Source of the DNA: Clostridiales bacterium UBA6114
GTDB lineage: Bacteria; Bacillota; Clostridia; Oscillospirales; Butyricicoccaceae
DNA length: 64,000 nucleotides
Assembly (NCBI GenBank): GCA_002423435.1
Contig: DIWE01000018.1
Location: 53,907-117,906 of the forward strand
Reading direction: 5' to 3'
The translations under genes and the position numbers were made by a program. Numbering within the stretch: position 1 is the stretch's first letter; each line of letters begins with the position of its first letter. This document shows positions 24,867-33,068 of the stretch, piece after piece. Under the pieces are notes generated by a model. That model had not been told where the DNA came from. It searched no databases and saw only the letters and a list, made by a program, of their open reading frames with translations.

Positions 24867-26925
24867 GCTCTTCACCCCCATAAACTGCCAGAAGATTGTA
24901 AAAGCCATCCATATGCGCCGACCAGGCGGGCGGAATGACGGACGTGGAATCCATCTGCTCGATGATTGCGGGGCCTTTCATGGTGCAGCCGGGCACGATA
25001 TCCTTCCGTTGATAGACCTTGGTCAAAATACGTGCGCTTTCCCCGTCGAAACGGACCATTCTCTCCTCAACCGGCGCCGGAGGCGCCGCGCCGGGAATTT
25101 CGGGGACTGCCGAAAGCGTGGGCTTTTGGATCTCGCCGACGGAGCTCACGCGATAGTTTACCATCTGAATGCCCGTTTTTTCGTTAAAGTATCCGTAGGA
25201 ACGGTTATGCTCGCTGTGGAAGGCCGCGATCATGTCCGACAGCGCTTTCTCCGACATGGAACAGTCCACTTCGACGGGGATCTCGTAGTTCTGGTGCTCA
25301 TAGCGGCACTCGACGCTGCACGTAAAGCTCCTGTGCCCGGGGGCGATATGCTCTTTATCGAGCAGCATATTGCCTTCGGCAATCAGCTGCGCAAAAATCG
25401 CTCTCACGCGCTCCAGGTTTTCAGGAACCGCCGGCATAATATTGGAACGGATGCCGTCAAACCGCGTGTCGGCCATGAGCAGGCCGAGCGAGCAGAGCGT
25501 CCCGGGCGACGGCGGGATCAGCACGCGGGAGATTCCGATCTCGCGGGCGATCTCGCAGGCATGCAGCGGGCCGGCCCCGCCGAACGTCATCAGCGTAAAC
25601 TCGCGCGGGTCGTATCCGCGTTCGACGGAAACCACGCGCACGGCGCGGATCATGTTGGAGTTTACCACGGAAATGATGCCCGCGGCCGCGTCCTCCAGAT
25701 TCAGCGAGGATTTCGCGCAAATTTCTTTCTCAATGACCGCCTGCGCAAGCGAACGGTCGACCTCCATCCTGCCGCCGAGAATTTTTTTCCGGTTTAACTT
25801 GCCGAGGATGATATTGGCGTCGGTGACCGTGGGCTTTTCCCCTCCGCGCATATAGCACGCCGGGCCGGGCGTCGCGCCGGCGCTCCGCGGGCCGACCTTC
25901 AGCGCGCCGCCGGAATCGATGGCGGCGATCGAGCCACCGCCCGCGCCCACGGTGACGATATCGATCATCGGAATCCGGCAGGGATATCCTTCGACCAGCC
26001 TTTCGTTCGACAGCTGCGCCTTTTTGTCTTCGATCAGGCTGATGTCCGCGCTGGTGCCTCCCATATCGAAGGTGATGATCTTGTCCACGCCGCACTGGAT
26101 CCCGATATAGATCGCGCCGACGACGCCCGCGCTCGGGCCGGAAACCGCAGTGCGGATCGGGCAGTCGATGGTTTCGGCGATGGAAATGACCGAGCCGTTG
26201 GACTGGGTGACATAGGGGGCGACCCTGACCCCGGCTTTTTGCACGGAGCGTTCAAAGTTGTGCACGTATTTCTCCATCACCGGTCCCAAATAGGCGTTTA
26301 ACACCGTGGTGCTCATGCGGGAGTATTCGCGGAATTCCGGGACCAGCTCGTGCGAGACCGATATGTATGCCTCCGGATATTCCTCCCGCACGATCTCCTT
26401 GATGCGTTTTTCATGCTTTGGCTCGATAAATGAGAACAGCGTGCAGATCGCGATGGTCTCCACCTCCTGCGCCCTGAAATAGCGCGCGACCCGTCGGACC
26501 TCTTCCTCGTTCAGCTTCGTTTCGATCCGCCCGTCATAAAGAATCCGCTCCTCCACCTCGCACTCAAGGCCCGGCGGAATCAGCCGCTCCGGCTTCTGGC
26601 GGCGCAGATCGTAAAGGGACGGGCGCTTCTGGCGGCCGATTTCCATCAGATGCTTAAAGCCCTTGGTCGTGATCAGGCCCAGCCTGCCGCCGCGCTTTTC
26701 AATCAGCGCGTTTGTGGCCACCGTGGTGCCGTGCGCCAGATATCCGACGTCTTCCGGCGCGATGCAACGCTCGGTCAGGATGCTGACGATTCCGCCGACA
26801 ATCGCTTTCGAGGGGTCTTCCGGGGTGGAGCTGTACTTGTAATGCGACAGTTCGGAAGTCTCCGTGTCGAATATCGAGAAGTCTGTAAAAGTCCCCCCGA
26901 CATCCACTCCAATCATGTAACTCAT
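24850..26925 (-). CDS. hyuA: Hydantoinase A/oxoprolinase family protein (HyuA)
   Basis: 691 residues. The ATP-binding ASKHA fold starts with GVDVGGTFTDF (7-17), and a second phosphate loop is FDMGGTSADISL (about 289-300). AVSGPSAGVVGA lies between them. It activates a ring amide or carbonyl group with ATP for the HyuB partner. It is the first gene after a TTGACA/TATAAT promoter and appears to lead a nine-gene minus operon that also contains dctPQM, an OCD-like protein, SDRs and btpA. Substrates range from 5-oxoproline and hydantoins to ketones, so its link to the sugar-like genes is unclear. Confidence 0.93.
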   Translation of the reverse strand: MSYMIGVDVGGTFTDFSIFDTETSELSHYKYSSTPEDPSKAIVGGIVSILTERCIAPEDVGYLAHGTTVATNALIEKRGGRLGLITTKGFKHLMEIGRQKRPSLYDLRRQKPERLIPPGLECEVEERILYDGRIETKLNEEEVRRVARYFRAQEVETIAICTLFSFIEPKHEKRIKEIVREEYPEAYISVSHELVPEFREYSRMSTTVLNAYLGPVMEKYVHNFERSVQKAGVRVAPYVTQSNGSVISIAETIDCPIRTAVSGPSAGVVGAIYIGIQCGVDKIITFDMGGTSADISLIEDKKAQLSNERLVEGYPCRIPMIDIVTVGAGGGSIAAIDSGGALKVGPRSAGATPGPACYMRGGEKPTVTDANIILGKLNRKKILGGRMEVDRSLAQAVIEKEICAKSSLNLEDAAAGIISVVNSNMIRAVRVVSVERGYDPREFTLMTFGGAGPLHACEIAREIGISRVLIPPSPGTLCSLGLLMADTRFDGIRSNIMPAVPENLERVRAIFAQLIAEGNMLLDKEHIAPGHRSFTCSVECRYEHQNYEIPVEVDCSMSEKALSDMIAAFHSEHNRSYGYFNEKTGIQMVNYRVSSVGEIQKPTLSAVPEIPGAAPPAPVEERMVRFDGESARILTKVYQRKDIVPGCTMKGPAIIEQMDSTSVIPPAWSAHMDGFYNLLAVYGGEEHGEKD

Positions 26926-27045
26926 ACGTCCACTCTTTTCCTTCTTTCTCTATTTTTTACTTGCAGGTATTTACATAAAAACAGATTTTTGATTCGGAGA
27001 ATCCATTTTTTTGAAAAAACAGTATATATTTTGAAATTTTGTATC

Positions 27046-27075
27046 ATTATAGCACGCCAAATAATTCACTGTCAA
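27046..27075 (-). promoter_or_regulatory. Promoter of the hyuA-dctPQM operon
   Basis: On the minus strand TTGACA (27075-27070), 18-bp spacer, TATAAT (27051-27046). It predicts a leader of about 115 nt. A copy of TCATTTTGATT lies 12 bp upstream of the -35 box (27087-27097). Confidence 0.72.
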
Positions 27076-27086
27076 TTCTAAATAGC

Positions 27087-27097
27087 TCATTTTGATT
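27087..27097 (+). promoter_or_regulatory. Putative operator TCATTTTGATT, copy 1
   Basis: An 11-bp motif identical to sites at 28722-28732 and 28867-28877. It sits just upstream of the hyuA promoter and so links the hyu-dct operon to the two kinase promoters. The binding protein is unknown, and DeoR at 15 kb is one candidate. Confidence 0.45.
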
Positions 27098-27192
27098 CAT
27101 CGATTTGCACAAATATTTCATGTATGGATCAAAACATTTCATTTCCGCCGTTGTCCAATTTCCTGTGGTTCACTTGCGCACGGCTGCGCCAG

Positions 27193-28692
27193 TTATATCG
27201 CATGAAAAAGGGAAAGGGCATCCAACGCTTTCTCAAAGCGCGCAAACTTGTGTTCATACAGCGCTTTTCTGCCGCGGTCGGGCTCATACCTGCCGGCCAC
27301 CCTTGTCATGGCGGAGATGGCGTCGTGTGCGTCTGCAAACCGGCCGCACGCCATTCCCGCACCCATCGCCGCGCCCATCGCGCTCTGCTCGCTGCCCCGC
27401 AGCACTTCCACCGGGACCTGCAGCACATCGCAGAACATCTGCGCCCACACGGAAGACCGCGACGCGCCGCCGGAGAATCTGGCGCACGCGTATCTGCGCC
27501 AGTCGCCGCCGGTCAGCCTCTTCACATGAAACATCGTGGAAAACGCGACGCCTTCATATACGGCCTGCATCAGATGATCCCGGGTGTGGCAGCCGCTTAA
27601 GTTGAAAAACGCGCCCTTTGAATTCGGGTTGGTCGCCGACGCGTACAGATACGGAATAAACAGCACGTCGCCGTCCTCCGGCTTCATTTGGCGCAGGACG
27701 TCATCGCATCGCAGATACGCCTCATGTCTTAAATCCCCTTTCTTCTCGGCAAAGTTGCGCACGAACCAGTCGAAATTGCTTGCAGACGTCGGGCTTGAAT
27801 CCTCCACGACGTAATAGCCGGGCAAATAGCCGACGGTGTTTGAAAATTTACCGAATCCGCTCTCAAGATCGGTCGTGATATACTCATTGATCGACCACGT
27901 GCCCGCGATCAGGCACAGCGTCTTATCGTCGCCGACGCCGCTCGCGAGCGCCCCCGCGTCGATATCGAAATATCCGCCCGCCACCGGCGTTCCTTCCGCG
28001 AGGCCGGTGAGCGCCGCCGCCTCGCGGCTGACGCGCCCCGTGATATCCGTCGAGCCCACAAACGGCGGCGCCATATGAAAATATTCTTCGATGCCCAAAA
28101 GCCGGAAAATTTCCCTGTCATATTGCCGCGTCTTGATGTTCATCAGGCAGCCGGAGGAGGCGTCCGTGATTTCCGCGCAAATTTCTCCCGTCAGCTTTGC
28201 CCGAATAAAATCTTTGATTGAAAGCGTGTATTTCGCGCGTCGGAGCACCTCCGGCATGTGGTCGCGGAACCATGGCAAGAGCGCCGCCGGCTGGGCGGCC
28301 CAGAGGTTTTGATAGGTGTACCTGTAAACCGCGGCCTCGGTCCCGTCTTTTTGCCAGCGGTCGAGGTAACCGCTCGCGCGCGAGTCCGTCGAGACGATAC
28401 AGTTATAAACCGCCTCGCCCCGCGCATCCACAAAGCAGGCGCCGTTTCCGTACCCGGTCAGGCCGATCGCGGCGATTTCACCGCCCCGAATCCCCGCGTT
28501 CGAAAGCGCCTGGCGGATCGCCTGGACATTCGCGCGCCAGACATCCTCCGCTCTTCGCTCCGTCATGCCGGGTTTCGGCATGATCAGCGGCAGACGGCGG
28601 GAGCCGACCCCGGCTTCGTTTCCTTTTTCATCGTAAATCGCGCATTTGATCATGGAGCCTCCGTTGTCGATCCCCATGAGATATGTACCCAT
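27193..28692 (-). CDS. FGGY family carbohydrate kinase (L-xylulose kinase LyxK-like)
   Basis: 499 residues from the ATG after GGGAGGAAAGAGC. FGGY_N starts MGTYLMGIDNGGSMIKCAIYD. FGGY_C has GGYFDIDAGALASGVGDDKT and AGTWSINEY around 240-275, and a nucleotide-binding ARFSGGASRSSVWAQMF near 425. As I remember E. coli LyxK, the spacing and phrases (GGS.LK..LYD, VSTD.RA, SPTS..N..WF) match that protein better than XylB or GlpK. It would phosphorylate L-xylulose or a similar ketose or polyol. It is monocistronic and divergent from a second kinase unit. Confidence 0.85.
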   Translation of the reverse strand: MGTYLMGIDNGGSMIKCAIYDEKGNEAGVGSRRLPLIMPKPGMTERRAEDVWRANVQAIRQALSNAGIRGGEIAAIGLTGYGNGACFVDARGEAVYNCIVSTDSRASGYLDRWQKDGTEAAVYRYTYQNLWAAQPAALLPWFRDHMPEVLRRAKYTLSIKDFIRAKLTGEICAEITDASSGCLMNIKTRQYDREIFRLLGIEEYFHMAPPFVGSTDITGRVSREAAALTGLAEGTPVAGGYFDIDAGALASGVGDDKTLCLIAGTWSINEYITTDLESGFGKFSNTVGYLPGYYVVEDSSPTSASNFDWFVRNFAEKKGDLRHEAYLRCDDVLRQMKPEDGDVLFIPYLYASATNPNSKGAFFNLSGCHTRDHLMQAVYEGVAFSTMFHVKRLTGGDWRRYACARFSGGASRSSVWAQMFCDVLQVPVEVLRGSEQSAMGAAMGAGMACGRFADAHDAISAMTRVAGRYEPDRGRKALYEHKFARFEKALDALSLFHAI

Positions 28693-28721
28693 GCTCTTTC
28701 CTCCCGTTGTTGATTCTTGAA

Positions 28722-28732
28722 TCATTTTGATT
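28722..28732 (+). promoter_or_regulatory. Putative operator TCATTTTGATT, copy 2
   Basis: It lies between the leftward kinase promoter and its start codon, in the early leader of the transcript, so a bound protein would block elongation. A GATTC-TT-GAATC palindrome overlaps its left side (28712-28723). Confidence 0.45.
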
Positions 28733-28744
28733 TCTTTTTGATGT

Positions 28745-28773
28745 ATTTTAACACTATTTGCATTTTATTTCAA
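28745..28773 (-). promoter_or_regulatory. Promoter of the leftward (LyxK-like) kinase
   Basis: On the minus strand TTGAAA (28773-28768), 17-bp spacer, TAAAAT (28750-28745). It is back to back with the rightward promoter at 28811. Confidence 0.55.
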
Positions 28774-28810
28774 TAATAATACATGTTTTTACATTTTTTT
28801 CTTTGAAATA

Positions 28811-28839
28811 TTGACATCATTCCCTCCATATTCTATAAT
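28811..28839 (+). promoter_or_regulatory. Consensus promoter of the rightward kinase operon
   Basis: TTGACA (28811-28816), exactly 17 bp, TATAAT (28834-28839): a perfect sigma-A core. Transcription should begin near 28846, immediately before a 25-bp palindrome. Confidence 0.8.
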
Positions 28840-28863
28840 AAATATGCTTGCGCTGGTTTTTTT

Positions 28864-28888
28864 GATTCATTTTGATTTAAAATGAATC
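28864..28888. promoter_or_regulatory. Perfect operator palindrome downstream of the kinase promoter
   Basis: GATTCATTTT (28864-28873) and AAAATGAATC (28879-28888) are perfect inverted repeats separated by GATTT. It covers about +18 to +43 of the predicted transcript and includes the third TCATTTTGATT motif. This is a classic roadblock-repressor position. Confidence 0.65.
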
Positions 28889-28941
28889 GTTTATATGCCG
28901 TTTTGGTACGGCGAGGCTGCATACACGGGAGGCGAACGGTG

Positions 28942-30444
28942 ATGGCATACTATGCGCTTGGAATCGACATCGGCACCACTTCGGTAAAGACGCTGCTTTT
29001 GTCCTCGGACGGCCATATCGCGGACGAGGAAAGCGCCCAGCATGATTTGATCTCGATGCATGTGGGATGGGCGGAGGAAAACGCGGCGGACTGGTGGAAC
29101 AACACCTTAAAGACCGTCCGGGAAATCATAAAACGAAACCCGGACAAGCTGCGGCGCATCGCGTCAATCGGCGTAAGCGGCATGGTGCCGGCCATCGTCA
29201 TGCTGGACAAGGACGGAAAGGTCCAGCGCAACACGATCCAGCAGAACGACGCCAGGGCGATTGACCAGATCGCGCGTGTCAAGGGAGCGCTCGATCAGGA
29301 CGTGCTGTTTCGGCGCACAGGCGGAAAAACCAACCAGCAGCACGTCATTCCCCGGCTTCTCTGGGTAAAAGAGAACGAGCCTCAGGTCTGGGAGCGGACC
29401 GACTGCGTGCTCGGCTCCTACGACTATATCGTGTTCATGCTCACGGGCGCCCGTTCCATAGAAGTAAACTGGGCCGTGGAAAGCGGAATGTACGATATCC
29501 GCGCCGGGGAATGGATCGCACCGTATCTCGAAGAGTTTGATATTTCCCCTGCGCTTTTCCCCGCGGTGAGTCCCTCGATGTCCTTTGTCGGCAAGGTAAG
29601 CCGTGAAGCCTCCGCCGCCACCGGGCTGCCCGCGGGCATTCCGGTCATCGCCGGTTCCGCCGACCACGTGGCCTCCACCCTTGCGGCCGGGATCGTCGAC
29701 GAGGGCGACCTGCTCATCAAATTCGGCGGCGCGGGGGACATCCTCTACTGCGTTAGGGACCTTTACATAAACGAGCGGCTGTTTTTCGACTACCACATCG
29801 TCCCGGACCGCTATCTTTTAAACGGCTGCATGGCCGCGAGCGGTTCTCTGGTCAAATGGTTTACAAACGACATCCTTGAATGCTCCTCGCCCGACACGTT
29901 CAAGCAGCTGGACGACGAGGCGGCCAAGGTTCCGCCCGCATCCGACGGCCTGATCATCCTGCCCTATTTTATCGGTGAAAAAACGCCGATCTTCGACCCT
30001 ACGGCCCGCGGGGTATTTTTCGGGCTGACGCTTTCGCATCAGCGTCCGGCGATATTCCGCGCCATTTTGGAATCGGTCATCTATGGTTTCCGCCATCATA
30101 TCGACGTGCTGGCCGAAAGCGGCTTAAGTCCCTTGCACATCTATGCCACAAACGGCGGCGCGAAGAGCAGGTTCTGGTGCCAGATCGCGGCGGACATCCT
30201 CGGGCAGACCGTCAAATCCTTCCCGTCTCATCCCGGCTCCGCGCTCGGAGTGGCGTTTTTGGCCGGCATGGCGGCCGGCTTGTTCCGGGATTGGCAGGAG
30301 ATTCACCGGTTCCTCGATCATTACCGGGTTTTCGAGCCCGATCCGCGAAACCACGAGATCTACAACCGTTCCTATCGGATCTACCGCGATTTGTACCGCC
30401 GGAATCGGGACGGCTTTGCGGACATCCGCCGGCTATACTCCTGA
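28942..30444 (+). CDS. FGGY family carbohydrate kinase (xylulokinase-like)
   Basis: 500 residues. The start is the ATG after GGGAGGCGAACGGTG. An upstream in-frame ATG (28882) falls inside the operator palindrome and lacks a ribosome binding site. MAYYALGIDIGTTSVKTLLL opens the FGGY_N domain. FGGY_C shows GIPVIAGSADHVASTLAAGI around 235-255 and ATNGGAKSRFWCQIAADILGQ around 400-420. It is first in a seven-gene unit with HAD, epimerases, SDR and aldolase. The substrate is probably a ketopentose or other short ketose. It is not closely similar to the LyxK-like kinase across the promoter. Confidence 0.88.
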   Translation: MAYYALGIDIGTTSVKTLLLSSDGHIADEESAQHDLISMHVGWAEENAADWWNNTLKTVREIIKRNPDKLRRIASIGVSGMVPAIVMLDKDGKVQRNTIQQNDARAIDQIARVKGALDQDVLFRRTGGKTNQQHVIPRLLWVKENEPQVWERTDCVLGSYDYIVFMLTGARSIEVNWAVESGMYDIRAGEWIAPYLEEFDISPALFPAVSPSMSFVGKVSREASAATGLPAGIPVIAGSADHVASTLAAGIVDEGDLLIKFGGAGDILYCVRDLYINERLFFDYHIVPDRYLLNGCMAASGSLVKWFTNDILECSSPDTFKQLDDEAAKVPPASDGLIILPYFIGEKTPIFDPTARGVFFGLTLSHQRPAIFRAILESVIYGFRHHIDVLAESGLSPLHIYATNGGAKSRFWCQIAADILGQTVKSFPSHPGSALGVAFLAGMAAGLFRDWQEIHRFLDHYRVFEPDPRNHEIYNRSYRIYRDLYRRNRDGFADIRRLYS

Positions 30445-30482
30445 CGGCCGCCGGAATTTTTCAGCGCAAGGGAGAAAAGGAT

Positions 30483-31256
30483 ATGGCAAAAATCTTGATC
30501 GAAGGGGAAATCTATTCCCCGGCGCTCATCGTATTTGACAAGGACGGGCTGTTGTTCGACAGCAAAAGCTTCTGGGCCGAGCTCGCCCGGCTTCGCGCCG
30601 CGGAGCTTAAGCGCCATCTGAGCGCGCGGCAGCTTTGCTCATGGCTTAAGCTGTGCGGGGTGCACTATTCCGTACAGGGCGACGGCTTCCCCGCCATTAC
30701 CGGGGTGCAGAGCGACGGTGTGACCGCCGTGGCCTCCGAGGACGAGGAAGCGATGATCACCGGCACGTTTTTAATGCAGGAGCTGGGGCTTTCCTGGCCG
30801 GCGGCCCGCGAAATATCCCGCGGCGTCTACCGCGAATCGGATAAGAAGCTTGATTTGAACCGCTGCGCCGTGCCGAAAAAGGGTTTCCCCGATATTTTCA
30901 GGCGTTTGTACGACGCCGGGATTCCTTACGGGGTGGCCACATCGGACGACATGCAGCGCGCGATCGGCTCAATCTCCATGTTTGACGACGTGGAGCATAT
31001 TTCTTTTATTATTACGCCGAAAGAGGTCGGGCGCAACAAACCCGCGCCGGATATGCTCGAGCTCATTTCCGAGCGCACCGGCGTTTTAACAAGTGACATG
31101 ATGATGGTCGGGGATTCATATGTCGACGTTTCCATGGCGCGCAGCGTAAACGCCGTCGGCGTAGGCATCCCCGAGACTCCTGCGATGCGCGAAAAAATGC
31201 GCCCCTATGCGAGCGTCATTATCGATTCGCTGGATCAGATTGAAATCGTGGGCTGA
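30483..31256 (+). CDS. HAD superfamily phosphatase (phosphoglycolate phosphatase-like)
   Basis: 257 residues with the four HAD motifs: FDKDGLLFD (about 18-26, nucleophile Asp), VATSDD (motif II), GRNKPAPD (motif III Lys) and MVGDSYVDVSMA (motif IV acids). A helical cap lies between motifs I and II. It starts with ATG after AAGGGAGAAAAGG, 38 bp behind the kinase. It may remove phosphate from a dead-end or overflow sugar phosphate of this pathway. The specific substrate is unknown. Confidence 0.87.
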   Translation: MAKILIEGEIYSPALIVFDKDGLLFDSKSFWAELARLRAAELKRHLSARQLCSWLKLCGVHYSVQGDGFPAITGVQSDGVTAVASEDEEAMITGTFLMQELGLSWPAAREISRGVYRESDKKLDLNRCAVPKKGFPDIFRRLYDAGIPYGVATSDDMQRAIGSISMFDDVEHISFIITPKEVGRNKPAPDMLELISERTGVLTSDMMMVGDSYVDVSMARSVNAVGVGIPETPAMREKMRPYASVIIDSLDQIEIVG

Positions 31257-31290
31257 AGAGGCCGATACAAAACGTTAAAGGAGGTTCCCG

Positions 31291-32157
31291 ATGAAGTTTG
31301 CTTTCATCACCCTGGATTTCAGGCGTTTTCCCCTGGAGTTCTGTTTCCGGAGCGCCCGCTACTACAGCATGGACGGCGTCGAGATATGGTGCGGCCGCCC
31401 TCACGCATACCCGGACGACATGAACGCGGACAAGCTCCGCGAAATCATCGGCTGGAAGAAAAAATATCAGCTGGACGTCCCCATGATGGTCCCTTCCGCG
31501 CTGAACGTCGACCGCGGTCTGGCCTCTCCAAACGAGGCGGAGCGCGCTGCCGGCGTCGCGTGGATCAAGCGCCACATCGATATGGCGAGGGAGATCGAGT
31601 GCCCGCGCGTGCTCGTCGCACCGGACCATCCCGGCTACAATCAGGACGGCGCGCTTATATGGAACGCGTTTGCCGACAGCATCCGCGAGCTCGTCGATTA
31701 CGCGAAGGGCACCGGCGTGCGCATTACCGCAGAGCCGCTGACGTCCAGGGAAAGCCCCGTCCTTTGCAGCACGGACGACTGCGTGCGCCTCGCCCGCGAA
31801 ACCGGCTGCGGGGAGCTGCATTTCATGATGGACATCGTGCCGCCCACCATGGAATTCGAGCCGTTTTCCGATTATTTCACAAAGCTCGGGCCGCGCATGG
31901 ATTACATACATATCTGCAACACGGACGGGATGACCGACGCGCATCTGCGCCTGGAAAACGGCATCATCCCCATTGAGGATATGTTTGCCGTATTCAAGCG
32001 CTGGGGATACAACGATTATGTCTCTTTCGAGCTGTATTCGGAGAATTACCGGGATCCCGAGCTGTTCCTCGCGGGAGCGGCGAGGGTCGTGCGGGACATC
32101 TGCGACAGGCTCGAGATCCCGGCGAATCTGAGTCACAAAGGCAGAAAAAATGATTGA
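31291..32157 (+). CDS. Sugar phosphate isomerase/epimerase (AP-endonuclease 2-like TIM barrel)
   Basis: 288 residues of the xylose-isomerase-like superfamily. Metal-binding acidic residues of the barrel are likely in ITAEPLTS (about 148-155), FMMDIVP (about 176-182), YIHICNTDG (about 207-215) and SFELYSE (about 245-251). Overall it resembles FrlC (fructoselysine 3-epimerase) and D-tagatose 3-epimerase relatives. It follows AAAGGAGG and lies in the kinase operon. It probably interconverts ketose epimers before or after phosphorylation. Confidence 0.85.
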   Translation: MKFAFITLDFRRFPLEFCFRSARYYSMDGVEIWCGRPHAYPDDMNADKLREIIGWKKKYQLDVPMMVPSALNVDRGLASPNEAERAAGVAWIKRHIDMAREIECPRVLVAPDHPGYNQDGALIWNAFADSIRELVDYAKGTGVRITAEPLTSRESPVLCSTDDCVRLARETGCGELHFMMDIVPPTMEFEPFSDYFTKLGPRMDYIHICNTDGMTDAHLRLENGIIPIEDMFAVFKRWGYNDYVSFELYSENYRDPELFLAGAARVVRDICDRLEIPANLSHKGRKND

Positions 32158-32163
32158 TTTGTC

Positions 32164-32199
32164 CGCGGAGCGAATGGAGGCTCGCGGAGCGAATGGAGG
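32164..32199 (+). repeat. Tandem duplication of a ribosome binding site
   Basis: CGCGGAGCGAATGGAGG occurs twice with a 19-bp period (32164-32180 and 32183-32199), each carrying GGAGG. Only the second is correctly placed for the SDR ATG at 32205. Confidence 0.7.
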
Positions 32200-32204
32200 T
32201 TATT

Positions 32205-32996
32205 ATGGAAAATCTGTATCGCGCGGATCAAAAGATCGCGGTCGTCACCGGCGCCGCTACCGGCATCGGCAAGGCGATTGCAACCCGGCTTGCGCACATG
32301 GGGGCGCTGGTCGTCATTGCGGACTTAAACCTTGAGGCCGCGCAGGAAACCGTCGGGGCTTTGCCCTGCGAAAAACCGGAATTTCAAAAGCACGAGGCCG
32401 TTTATATCGACGTCACCGACGAGGCCTCGGTCAAGGCCGTATACGACGGCATCGGCAAAAGGTTCGGCCGCATCGATATCGCCGTCAACAACGCGGGCGT
32501 GTCCACCATGAACCATCTGGAAAACCTGACGGAACGCGACTGGGATTTCAACATGGACGTCAATGCCAAGGGCGTATTCCTTTGCACCAAGCATGAAGTC
32601 CCCTGGATGAAGGAAAAGGGCGGCGCCATGGTCAACACCTCTTCCATGGCCTACCTGTATTCCGCCCCGCTCCTGGCGCATTACACCGCTTCCAAGTTCG
32701 CGGTCGCCGGCTGGTCCCAGACGGCCGCCAAGGAGCTTTCCAAATACGGCATCCGCGTCAACTACGTCTGTCCCGGCTATGTGCTGACCGATATGCAAAA
32801 CCGCGAGGTCGTCTGGGAGGGCAGCCTTCGGAGCATGACCGGCGAGGAGGTGCGCGCCGATTATGTGCAGCAGACGCCTCTCGGCAGGCTTTGCCGTCCG
32901 GAGGACGTCGCAAACGCCGTCGGCTTTTTGGTTTCCCCGCAGGCGGAATTCATCACCGGCGCCGCGATTCCCGTCACGGGCGGCGCGGAGCTCTGA
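32205..32996 (+). CDS. SDR family oxidoreductase
   Basis: 263 residues of a classical SDR: VTGAATGIG at 14-22, NNAG at 95-98, Ser near 146-147, Tyr160-x3-Lys164 (YTASK), and a C-terminal FITGAAIPVTGG. The start is the ATG five bases after the second GGAGG. It is the fourth gene of the rightward operon and likely interconverts a polyol and ketose (xylitol/L-xylulose reductase type) or oxidises a sugar, feeding the kinase. Substrate not proven. Confidence 0.88.
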   Translation: MENLYRADQKIAVVTGAATGIGKAIATRLAHMGALVVIADLNLEAAQETVGALPCEKPEFQKHEAVYIDVTDEASVKAVYDGIGKRFGRIDIAVNNAGVSTMNHLENLTERDWDFNMDVNAKGVFLCTKHEVPWMKEKGGAMVNTSSMAYLYSAPLLAHYTASKFAVAGWSQTAAKELSKYGIRVNYVCPGYVLTDMQNREVVWEGSLRSMTGEEVRADYVQQTPLGRLCRPEDVANAVGFLVSPQAEFITGAAIPVTGGAEL

Positions 32997-33068
32997 GTAC
33001 GGAAGGGGTCTTACGCCCTCCGACGCAGGGCTTCCCCGCGTTCACTACATAGAGGGGGAGGGCTTTTT

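Noticed and set aside
23667..24938. 423-codon plus-strand frame opposite hyuB
   Set aside because: The hyuB frame has full-length family homology; the antisense frame has no motif or start signal.
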